Position numbers and translations under genes: made by a program. The notes under the pieces were generated by a model. The model had not been told where the DNA came from. It saw only the letters and a program-made list of their open reading frames with translations, and did no database searches. This document shows, piece after piece, positions 1 to 9,110 of a stretch of 23,151 nt of DNA. This DNA comes from Reticulitermes lucifugus (taxonomy: Eukaryota; Arthropoda; Insecta; Blattodea; Rhinotermitidae), in contig JAKCWW010002324.1 of assembly GCA_026260175.1 (NCBI GenBank), positions 22,587 through 45,737 of the forward strand, read 5' to 3'. The stretch's first letter is position 1, and every line of letters begins with the position of its first letter.

Positions 1-344
1 TCAGTTCCTGACATGTTTGAACAGCATAACACAGTTATGCGATCCATTGCTTTCTTAGAACCCAACAGTTTTACATGCTTGTGGCATAGAGAATCATCCG
101 GCGTGGCATGATAAAACAGGCCTGTTTCATCAGCACTGTAGATATCATCTGCACAAAATTTCTGAAGTAATTCGGGTACTTTCTTGGATTTACACGGTTT
201 CTCCTGTCCCAATTAAACAGCATGCTGTCCCAAATAAGCGAAGAAAACCCTGGCAATTTTCTTGATTAGGTTTTGTTCTTTAAGATTTGTCCCATATAAA
301 CGGCTGCCCCGATTAACTGATGGCCCAATAACCGGAATCTACTG
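1..344 (-). mobile_element. Tigger/pogo-type DNA transposon, terminal repeat plus partial transposase
   Basis: Seen: read on the minus strand, the element begins at 344 with CAGTAGATTCCGG preceded by a TA dinucleotide (345-346), as expected of Tc1/mariner-superfamily insertions. After only ~130 bp of non-coding terminal sequence it enters an open frame (about 206 down to 1) containing ADETGLFY, with the Asp codon at 129-131, followed by a Lys-rich segment ending SKKAMDRITVL. In Tigger/CENP-B-like transposases this is the first catalytic Asp of the DDE domain. An in-frame stop lies just upstream, and the N-terminal DNA-binding domains that should separate the terminus from the DDE domain are missing. 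I therefore infer an internal deletion. The element continues off the left edge, so the rest of the DDE domain is not visible. Confidence 0.85.
204..333 (-). repeat. Five subterminal repeats inside the Tigger end
   Basis: On the minus strand a short motif close to TTAATnGGGACAG recurs five times, at about 322-333, 303-318, 287-300, 225-238 and 204-217. Variants include TTAATCGGGGCAG, TTATTTGGGACAG and TTTAATTGGGACAG. All copies point the same way, from the terminus toward the coding part. Such arrays are plausible transposase-binding sites; binding itself is inference. Confidence 0.65.
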
Positions 345-816
345 TATAATTGTTATGCCTGTTAGTACCTAGTAGATGTGCTAATGAAGTATGTGTACCA
401 AGGCTTCATCAGAAGGGAGCAGTGGTCATCTTTTTAATGGAATGAAATGGCATATGTTGGTGGTGTGGGCCACATTATGTGAGTTCCTTCAGATATCAAC
501 TGAGCACAAATTACTTTCTGAACATACACAGCATTTGAAATCACTTTGTAATAATCTGTCATTAATTTGTCACATACATGCAATTCCAAAAGAATGTAAG
601 CATTAGTTTAGAGTTCAAGAAAAGACAGTATTTATGTATGAAAATATTGATAAAATTTATTATTACTGTAAAATATTTAAGATGTGCAATTTCTATATGT
701 GATAACAACAATATGTAAACATAGCAGACACTGATAGTATTTCAGACTACATCATACTAATTTGTTTTAAGATGAGACATCCCCGATGGTAACAAATCAC
801 CAGTATATGTATCAAA
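345..816. other. AT-rich flank with no recognisable gene
   Basis: Stop-rich AT sequence. The longest open frame (391-606, plus) shows no recognisable domain. I see no RNA gene or clear repeat here. Confidence 0.5.
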
Positions 817-970
817 TCAGTCACACACATCAGTTTTTTTCAATTTATGCAAAGCTACATGTTTCAGCTCTTAATTGCAAGCCATCATCGGGCCTGATGA
901 TGGCTGAAATTTAGAGCCGAAACATGTAGCCGTGAATAAATTGATAAAAACTGGTGTTGTGTGTGACTGA
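817..970. repeat. Imperfect 154-bp palindrome (two head-to-head repeat modules)
   Basis: The left arm (817-890) and right arm (893-970) are reverse complements with roughly 85% identity by eye, including TCAGTCACACACA at the outer left and TGTGTGTGACTGA at the outer right. The centre lies near 891-894 (GGCC). Each arm, read outward, carries a GATGATGGCT...GAAACATGTAGC module. The same module recurs at 4090-4172 and at 18943-19030, so the palindrome looks like two copies of a dispersed repeat fused head to head. Confidence 0.85.
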
Positions 971-1239
971 CTTGTACTAATTTGTATTTAACTGTGTAGA
1001 TTGGAATAATAATGCAGTAGACATTAGACATCACATATATCAGATTTGCAAGATGAAGAAAATTGTTTGATTCCCATAAGAAACAGGCCTAATAGAAAAA
1101 TGAGGAGTTTCATTCCATTGATCTCACACTTATGACATCAGTGGCACAAAGCAAAACCATTTTCAGCCCATAGTGTAGATATTCCATTTATTATTTTACA
1201 ACACACATAAATAATTTTTTTTATTTAATTGAATTATTA
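971..1239. other. Flanking sequence with no recognisable feature
   Basis: AT-rich, with no long open frame and no repeat I could match inside the window. Confidence 0.4.
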
Positions 1240-2080
1240 AAACTGCTTGAAAAATACAATATGTGAAGTCGAGAGCCGATCCTTTATCCAGGTTGGACAC
1301 ATGAGAAGATGGCAGTGGGGTCGAGGGCTTGGGGGGTTGAATTGAGTTGGTGCTGTCATGCTTCCTGAAGAAGTTTTCCAAACAAGACTACCGAACAGTG
1401 CTGCTTCCCTTGTCAGATTCCCTGTAGCAGGTATTGACTCCCTTCATCAGCCTTAGTACTTCCTTCACATTTGTCAGCAGCCAAGCCTTGGAAATCATCC
1501 ACAGCAGATGTTTTCTGAATAACATTAAGGCAGTGCAACATCATTGCAGGCTTGTCTGATGACATCTTTCTTTGGTGACAGCCCATTGTTCAGGATATCC
1601 TACATTATGGCTATCTTGATGTTAAATTTCTTCCTGAATTCTTTGACATTTGTTTTTTCCTTTGATTCCATCTCATTGATAAGTTTCCTGAAGGCCCTTC
1701 TTAGATAACAGCTGCTGAAAGCTTGGATAATATCCTGATCCATAGCCATAGTGACATTTTGTTTCATGGGAGGAGCAGCACCCTATTTTTCCCACTGAGG
1801 AGGTTACCAAGGCTTTGGGAGGAAAGGGAGTTGTTTTTAGAGCATTATGAAGAAGCACTAGATCCTTGGAAGGCAATTCTGTGTTTGAAAATAGGCCTTC
1901 AATACCAAATGCAACAGACAAAAAATATTCTTCAAACAAGCCAGTAACTCCTTCTTCACAGTTGGCACCCCAGTGAACATGTGGGTGTCCCTGTGCATGA
2001 TTCTTCAAGTGATCAGGTGTTATGAGAATGGTAAACCATGAATTGTTTCAGCTTGAAGTTACCAGCTGTGTTTGCAGTGG
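1240..2080 (-). pseudogene. Decayed Tigger-like DDE transposase
   Basis: Seen on the minus strand, in family order but spread over several frames with stops: FKLKQFMVYHS (about 2019-2063); LKNHAQGH...TGLFEEYF (about 1880-2000); LVLLHNAL, where the family has an Asp-Asn-Ala-Pro-Gly-His block; VTMAMDQDIIQAF followed by CYLRRAFRKLINEMESK (about 1665-1750); VKEFRKKFNIKIAI; and a distal NTCYRESDKGSST (1401-1440) followed by a Pro-rich tail. These match the C-terminal half of the Tigger DDE domain and its tail. The second catalytic Asp reads His, there are multiple frameshifts and stops, and the N-terminal half is not recognisable. Family membership is from recalled conservation; no alignment was run. 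Confidence 0.8.
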
Positions 2081-2498
2081 CAGGCTATGGGATTGAAGGA
2101 AATTCAGATGCAGCCCTTTCTTATAGCCAGCTGCCAATTTGTCAGTTTTATATTATGAAATCCAGTGGTATGCTCTAAGCCTAACAAACTATCTGGCACG
2201 TGAATGAAATGGTTTTGCTGCAGGATCATCACATTTTAACACCATAAATGTTGGGTGTGTGAGTTGCCTGGGTCAAAAGTGGCACATGTTCTTGGTCCTT
2301 ATGCTCAGTCCATGTTAACACATTTCATTTCCTCGTCATGATCGTTGATGAAAAACAGGTAGTATGTAAACATGTAGCACTCTTACAGGACTCCACATTG
2401 AGCCTAATTTTACAGAGTCAACTGAAAGAGTCCTGTAGTTTCTCTCATTTCGTTTGTATCACTTCATGATTTCATTATTGTTCCAAAGTTATAACTTT
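2081..2498. other. Flank of the Tigger relic, no gene seen
   Basis: This is probably further, unrecognisable Tigger sequence on the minus strand grading into unique DNA. I could not trace coding homology above about 2080. Confidence 0.35.
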
Positions 2499-2826
2499 TC
2501 TCTTATTTTTTGTGCTTGTAAAAGCACTATTAGACCTTCATAATGATCTTAGAACACTTACTGAATAGTAAGAGTTAGTGCACATAATGAAGTATTATTG
2601 AGGCTAAGGGAGCACACTTAATGAAGTATTATTGAGACTAAGGGAGCTTCTCGGAACCTGCTTCTCTTATTTTTTGTGTTTGTAAAAGCACTGTTAGACC
2701 TTCCATAATGATCTTAGAACACTTACTGAATAGTAAGAGTTAGTGCATGTAATGAAGTATTATTGAGGGTAAGGGAGCACACTTAATGAAGTATTATTGA
2801 GACTAAGGGAGCATCTTGGAACCTAC
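2499..2826. repeat. 164-bp tandem duplication with nested 34-bp duplication
   Basis: The block starting TCTCTTATTTTTTGTG at 2499 starts again at 2663, a 164-bp period. The two copies are nearly identical to about 2826, differing by a few substitutions and one indel. Inside each copy the segment TAATGAAGTATTATTGAG is itself repeated 34 bp later (2585 and 2619 in copy one), giving four copies in total. Confidence 0.92.
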
Positions 2827-4089
2827 TTGGGAGCAGAAGCTACATGTAACTATCATCGACTTGATCTGCACATCTTGGTTGGCATGTGTAGCTGGTTGAC
2901 ATGCTTTTGGATTTTTTGAAGTGTGTTATTTAACACTGTCAGTTGCTGAGCTTATATAGTGTCAGATTCTTCTGGAATATGCTCTGTTAATGTATATAAA
3001 GTTACATTAATGTGAGATGTGCAAATAGACTACATCCAAGAAAATATGTTAATGTAAGGTATGCAGAAAACAAGGGTCTGCTCTACAACTTCAGAGTGTG
3101 TTATGTTTTATACAGCAGAACTCCCCTCCATGTTATGTGCCTCAATGTAACCACCTGTCATTTAAAGCAACTAGCACCTAAGTTGGGACATCGTTTTGGT
3201 TGTACAGTGGCAAGGCTTCTCGTGTAGTAGCTGGCACAAGGTCTGCATCCGTCTGGTGTGTTGTGTATCACAAATTTGGGTGTTATGGGCAGTGTGTTGT
3301 GAAATCTGACTGACCAGTAACTGTATTGTAATTTTGAAAATGTAAGACTTGCAAAGAAAGCACCTGATCTTACCAAAACAAGGCACAGAAATGGTTTTCA
3401 AGGTGCATGCCTCTTCCAAACAAGAAGCAGTGCTGGCCCACATAATAGTGTTGCAAAGTGTGAAGAATGGCATGCTGCATGGGACTCAGAACAATGCAGT
3501 GTATTGTTAGTGGAGCAAAACTATCCTAAAGGTTCACAGGGAGTGCAGGTAAAACTGTGCAAAAGAAGAAAAGTGAGCACCATAGTCAAATTTAACCAAA
3601 AGGTGGTGTGATGTAAATAAAGGACTTCAGTTTTACAATGGGAGAATTCTTCACAGGAAGAAGAAAAGATGTAAATACTGTATACATGTAGTGTGACACG
3701 TCTATACCCTGCGTTCTGTTTTTATTTCACCATTCTGTGCTGTTTTTTTTTTCTTTCCCCCATTTGATAAATATTTAGCTAGTTATGCTCAAGATAACAG
3801 ACACATTTAGGTCTTGATGTTAAGTGGAAATTGAAATGGGTCAACATATTTTTGTAACATTCTGCAATATGAGATTTCATGAAAGTCTGTGCAGCATTTT
3901 CTTTATGTGTGACATCCTGTTGTGATATACAGATAAAGACAGAGTGACAGATCTCAACCTTACAATATTGTATTTTATTAGTTTATTTTTGGCTTTTACA
4001 ACACACACATAATTGTAAGTTTGAAACCTCAATGACTTGAAATTTTATAGTGTTGTATGGACATGATCTTTATATAGGTATTTTTATAA
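2827..4089. other. Non-coding flank, no recognised gene
   Basis: Open frames on both strands (for example 3171-3473 minus and 3012-3227 plus) have no recognisable domain and overlap each other. A CAGCAGAACTCCCC string near 3116 is weakly like a Tigger terminal repeat. A T-rich run sits near 3743. Confidence 0.4.
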
Positions 4090-4172
4090 GGCCTGATAAT
4101 GGTGTTTAGTTAAAGCCAAAATTTGTTGCATAATATATATAAATCATTGCAAAGTATAGTTGTGATTGACTG
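4090..4172 (+). repeat. Solo copy of the GCCTGATGATGG / TTGTGNNTGACTG module
   Basis: Begins GGCCTGATAATGG, has AAAGCCAAAA about 16 nt later and ends TTGTGATTGACTG. This is the same order and spacing as the arms of the palindrome at 817-970. It is more diverged: the CTGATGA core reads CTGATAA and the GAAA reads AAAA. Confidence 0.6.
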
Positions 4173-5034
4173 TCCCCATTTTTCTCTTTATCTGTTTGGC
4201 ATTTCTCAAGTTGTTTTATGCTTGCACATGGGCAGACAAAGCAGTTGTAACAAGCCCTCTGCAGGGTTGCAGACACACGTGAAAATTAATCACTGAAGTG
4301 CATGAAGCAACAGGATTTAATAGCAGTGAAATGCCCATGTTAAGGATTCCAGTTGGGTTGAAGATGACATCCATGAAGTTTGTAAATGCAAAAAACACCA
4401 TCAATTTTGTGATGTTAGGTACTTTTCCTGTCTTGTGTGTTTGAGGAATTCACCTTTAATGACTGGGAAGACATCCAGATAGGACATTAATATAAGCTTC
4501 CAAGTAATAACAGTATAAGAGTATGTTTTGATGTAATCACACATGCCCAAGCAGTACCATTTGAAAATACTACCACCCACCAGCTTATGTGTTGGTTACT
4601 GATGTCCAATTTCAATAATCACAATTCAAAACTCTCTGTGTTGAATTTCCTCTATTTCAGATTTTCCTCAATTTGTGTTTGAATCCACTGCTCCCAAACA
4701 AAGCTTAAATGTATTCACTGTATTAAGCAAATATATTAATTCTTTTTTTTACTGTTTTGTTTTATAGTGTTTAATTGTATTTAAATGGTTTGTACAATAA
4801 AGGACCTCCTTTCAGAACAGCTGCTTTCTTCTTTCTTATTTATATCTTACGAAAAAGTATGTATGTTGTTAAAAGACCTGATGAGATCATACAAGAGCTA
4901 CTTTCAAACCAAAGTCATGGTCACAGCAGAAGATTGGAGAAAACTGCATACAGGACAAGCTTCATTAGTTTTACTTCTCACCAAATATTATTAGGGTTAT
5001 GGGATCAGCTGATGGAAAGAGACCACTTTAAAGA
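4173..5034. other. Non-coding flank, no recognised gene
   Basis: AT-rich with poly-T stretches near 4740-4750. The beginning of the 4775-5197 open frame has no recognisable domain; only its last third is LINE-derived. Confidence 0.4.
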
Positions 5035-5232
5035 ATCTATGTGGAAATGGGAGGATAATATTAAAATAGATCTTAAAAGAAATAGATTGGGTGTGGACTT
5101 CATTTATCAGACTCAGAACAGGGACAAGTGGCAGGCTCTTGTGAGCACATTACTGAACCTTTTGAGTTCCACACAATGCAGGTTATTTTTTGACTAGCTG
5201 AGGAACTATTAGCTTAAGGACAGTGTTCTATC
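5035..5232 (+). pseudogene. LINE relic: C-terminal tail of a non-LTR retrotransposon ORF
   Basis: The plus-strand open frame ends with KWEDNIKIDLKRNRLGV...NRDKWQALVSTLLNL. This resembles the W-E-D-N-I-K-x-D-L ... Q-D-R-D-x-W-R-A-L-V-N-x-V-M-N-L tail found after the reverse transcriptase in many arthropod LINE ORFs. Nucleotides 5121-5232 also match the tails at 11890-12022 and 19195-19320 beyond the coding part (TTTTTTGACTAGCTGA, then a TAGCTTAAGGACAG-like segment). No reverse transcriptase or endonuclease core is present, so this is a 5'-truncated fossil. Confidence 0.75.
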
Positions 5233-6499
5233 GAGCTGGTTCTCAAGAAATAATGAGCTGTGTAGCGGCATGAGTATTACCGAGGCACATGCTGCTAAGG
5301 TATGAACTTCTTACTCCCAATGAGGAAGTGTAACAGACCAGCCATAATTATATTCATGATTTTTATAAGTAAAATTGTGTGATTATATTGTATTTACATG
5401 ATGCAAATTCTTCCTGCAAAACGTGATCCTGTCTGAGTGCTTCAATTTGTGTGCCAAATACTGTATTAAAATGACTGTGAAGGGAATGTGTCTCACCCAT
5501 ACAATAATCTGAATTTCTTTGCAAAAGTGACAGAATGGTTTTGATTAAATTTGTAGTGCAGGCTAAGGTGAATTTTATTGTGGTTTGTATTAGTGTAATA
5601 TAGCCCCTGTATGAAGTTCATATCTATGAAGTTTTCTGAAAGATGACTCACAATACAAAAAATTAATAAAGGAAACCCTTGCTGTTCACGTACAATCATG
5701 AAAAGTCCTGGGATGAGTAAAACAACGCTTGAAGTTAAAACCTTACAGGAAAAATAAGGTTACAGGAAATCAAAACGTGAAATGTCATAATATGTAAATT
5801 AATTATTAATCAACACAAAAACATTTGTGTTGGCATTTAACAGAATGGTGTTGGTGTTCTTGGCTGTAAGTTGTAATGGTGACCAAACAACACACAATGC
5901 ATAGTGAGGGGCTCAAGACTTGTTGAATAAAGGAGTGATCTTTGATTGCTTTTCCTTCTTCTCCATCATATGCTTAACCTTTAGGAGACAGATTTAAAAC
6001 TTACATTGCTACCAAGCAAACACACAGGGATCAGCATATGGCATGTTGGGCCATTCGCCACCACATTTTAAAGACCAGCATATGGTCTCATAGGATGACA
6101 AAGGTTAAATTACTCGCACCTGTCCATGAAATGGTTCACCTCAAAGACATGACTGACTGAGCCATCTGCAATGGAGGCCTCCACGACAGCTTCAGAACCT
6201 TATCTTCTGGTTCACTGAGTGCATGGCCTTTTCCCTCACCACAGCGCCACTGACGTGACAACCACTTCTGTGCCCCATCTTCCAGCTATACACAAAAGAC
6301 TCTTTCATTTCTTTCAAGGAGGGGTTATGACAATTTATACAAGAAATGTTTGCACTCGACAGAGGGCTGGCCATAAAGCTTCCCCTGATCTTGTCTTAAA
6401 TTTTTTGTTGAAACAAATTGTTGATTAGTTTATTCCATAATGGCATTTGACAGCAATTCTCATTCCCCTCTCAAATTATTATCTGTGTTGCATAAACCT
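5233..6499. other. Non-coding flank, no recognised gene
   Basis: No convincing coding region. The overlapping short frames at 6192-6428 on the two strands have no recognisable domain. Part of the right side may belong to the mariner-like relic that follows. Confidence 0.4.
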
Positions 6500-6745
6500 G
6501 CGAAGTTGGAAGGTCATGGCTGAATCACCCTGACTCTGACACCAGCAAATCAGGTAATATCTTGGTGTAGTGATCTGACGTTTGTTACTGCGACATTTTT
6601 GTCACCCCAAAGGATGCCACAGCACGCCACACAGTCAACTTTTCACTATTGGTGGAGAATTCTGCCCAGTAACATAAAGTTCTGCCTACTGATGTAGCCA
6701 GAGAGATGGAAGTGTGCTTTGTCTGTCACAAGAAAACTAATTCAA
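6500..6745 (-). pseudogene. Mariner/Tc1-like transposase relic
   Basis: On the minus strand FLVTDKAHFHLSGYISRQN is encoded around 6675-6745 (the VTDKAHFHLSGY part is 6691-6729). It is followed, through stops and frame changes, by a segment ending QDIT. The F-x-D-E-A-H-F-x-L-S-G-Y-V-N-R-Q-N block is characteristic of insect mariner-type transposases and their domesticated relatives; here the Glu reads Lys. The second and third catalytic acids were not found. This is a short decayed remnant. Confidence 0.6.
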
Positions 6746-8888
6746 TATCATCCGAAATTTGGAGACCGGTGATTACTCATATTACAATTGTTTGATTCCT
6801 GACTTGTCATAATTTTTATACGATGAAAATCTATATCCCTGTGTAAGATTTGTGGAATGAGGATGATCTGCAAGCTCTCTTGATATGTCTGTTGTGACCA
6901 CATCCACTGGGGATACCTTGACAGCAGGGTATGCGTCAATCACCCCAGGACTGTTGCCAAATTGGAGCAAACATCAAAGAAGAAACTGTAGCAATACAAT
7001 ATGACACAGAAAGTAACGGACATTTTGTGTTCCAGAGTACAACACTGTACCACAGTATGGTAACAGTTCCTGCACGTCAACCAGCTAGCTAACAGTTCCA
7101 ATTTTTAAATACGAATACTGTTAAACCAAAGAATATCTGACTCCCAGTCCCGTAGTATGAGGGGATTTAAACTATGCTATTTCTTTACAATAAAGGTCAA
7201 AAGGAAAAATCTAGTGGGCTAAAATATGTTGTAAAATAAGGAAGACAGAGAACTCTATATAAGACAGGTCACAATGATATGCAATAATTATTATACGATC
7301 AACATACACAGTGTTCAATCCGCAAGCCCATACAATGATACGCTCAACTTATCTGACTTATTTTACAACAGCACAATTTCCACTAACTAAAAATATCATA
7401 GTGGACCAACACAGACAACATTACAATCATATGAGAAGTGGTCACACCGAATGACAATATACAAAAGGGAGTAGGAATGGTGTAGACACAACAGGAGTAC
7501 TTACGGGAGGCCAGAAAAGACTGAAGGGTGCTATAACAAAAGATGACACATCCTGGCTGAAATGTATAGGGATGGTGGTGCTAGTGAAGAAAAATAACTT
7601 TTGCACAATGAAACAATATTTATAATTAATAATTTGCATAAAACTACTGCACAAACAAATAACCTTAAAATTATATTTGCTATACAAGATATCTACATCC
7701 ATACATAATTCTGCAACATGCTGTCATAACACAAGCACACTACTTAAACATGAAATGATCTCAAGTGACTGAAGCGTACATGAATGAAACATGAAACAGA
7801 TTACTGTCCTCTGTGGCAACACTGTGTAGTCCAGTTGACTACACCATGTCACACTGCAGAAGATGCAAATCTTTACAGTGACCATTGCAAGAACCAAAAT
7901 CTTGAAACATCAGAACATGGCACCAATTTTCAAACATGTAGAAAACACATTTTGCACATTCCTAATTAACAACCATCTTCAAATCAGGCTTTGAGATAGA
8001 ATAAAATCTCCCATTACCTTTCAGCAACATGTTCTCACATAAGAGCTCAAGTGTGCTATACTCATCCAACCTTCTTTCAAAATGTGTATGAATTATCAGA
8101 TACCTTGCCTTGTTTAAACCAAATATACTCAAATGAAAGAACATAATACTGTTCCTTAATTTAAAATTTTAAATTCCTATGGTTAGTCTGTTTCCATTAT
8201 AAGGCAGCAGGCAAATGCGATTACAAATACTCAGAACACACATAGGAAAGTTAAGGCCTTTCAATGGGACGACATTTTTCATTAATAAAGAGGCAGTCAA
8301 TATTGACAGGAGGATACTACAAAAAACAATATCTTGTCAATGACTACCAAGATACAGAATTGTCCAGTTACTTTCATTATCAATTTCATACTTTAAAATT
8401 CTTTCAATTCTGGTTGTTCAGAAAAATCTTCTTATGTGAAAAATTAATAAATTACTTCGATATAACATACTTCGGTCAAATTGTCTTAAGTAAAACCTTA
8501 AGGACATCAATAGTACAAGTAGGAAAATTCCATAGGAATAGTGAAGTTCAGATATTGTAAAACCATATGGATAGGCTTCATAACTTCCAAGTTTCCCACT
8601 ATGTCAAACCACACATATGTCAGGAACGTTACAGCACCTTATTAACAGCTTTTCCCAATTTCATCTCAGAATACAAACTGCTCTAGTCCACTGGAAACCT
8701 GACAGAATGGATATTTTCCTTATGCTATTATGTTGGTACAGTGGAGTAAAAAAGGCACAAAACAAAGCATTGCTATAAATACTGGACATTTACTCCGGTA
8801 AACCAATATCAACAGACTAGTGCAGAGTAAACAGCCCGTATCTCGGTCAGTGCCGACACAATGCTGATAAAACTGAAGAGAATATAAA
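6746..8888 (-). other. CRAT downstream region / probable 3' UTR
   Basis: This is the minus-strand sequence immediately downstream of the CRAT stop codon. By eye I see no canonical AATAAA or ATTAAA on the minus strand between about 7200 and 8888. A TATAAA-type variant lies at 7619-7624, so the transcript end is undetermined. Open frames here (for example 8264-8560 plus and 7442-7702 minus) show no domain. Confidence 0.4.
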
Positions 8889-9110
8889 TTACAACTTTGC
8901 TTTAACTTGGTGGCCAGTGGCCATTACTTTCTCCATGTCATCAAATGACTTTATCAGGGCATCATAGAAGGCCTGTACATCAGTACCATGGCCTAACTTG
9001 AAAGCTGCTAAACCAAAGTTTATTGTGTTTCCTAAGGGGTTGTAGCATGATGCATAGCCATCAGGAACCACTGGACCATAACACATCACTGAATTACCTT
9101 TCCCTGCAAC
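8889..9110 (-). CDS. CRAT: CRAT last exon (P401-P473, stop codon)
   Basis: Begins after a TTACTTTCAG acceptor with VAGKGNSVMCYGPVVPDGY, the conserved floor of the active site; the Met codon is 9084-9086. The C-terminal helix follows, ending QVKAKL and TAA (8889-8891). The final A-K-L is a type 1 peroxisomal targeting signal and is the same tripeptide that ends mammalian CRAT. It would send the protein to peroxisomes unless an N-terminal mitochondrial signal, not visible here, competes. Confidence 0.95.
   Translation of the reverse strand, partial: VAGKGNSVMCYGPVVPDGYASCYNPLGNTINFGLAAFKLGHGTDVQAFYDALIKSFDDMEKVMATGHQVKAKL

Noticed and set aside
817..970. A functional self-cleaving hammerhead formed across the whole palindrome
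   Set aside because: The GCTACATG/CATGTAGC arms could act as one stem, but the bases next to the core do not give a pairing stem I or a good cleavage site. Only a core resemblance is claimed.
3171..3473. Coding gene on the minus strand (100 codons open)
   Set aside because: No recognisable domain. Overlapping frames on both strands and low-complexity content suggest chance.
4775..5034. N-terminal part of the 140-codon plus-strand frame as a gene
   Set aside because: Only the final third resembles known sequence (LINE tail). The rest shows no domain, and the open frame crosses the relic boundary by chance.
8264..8560. Coding gene on the plus strand downstream of CRAT
   Set aside because: AT-rich chance frame rich in Phe/Tyr/Ile/Lys, with no domain and no splice or promoter context.
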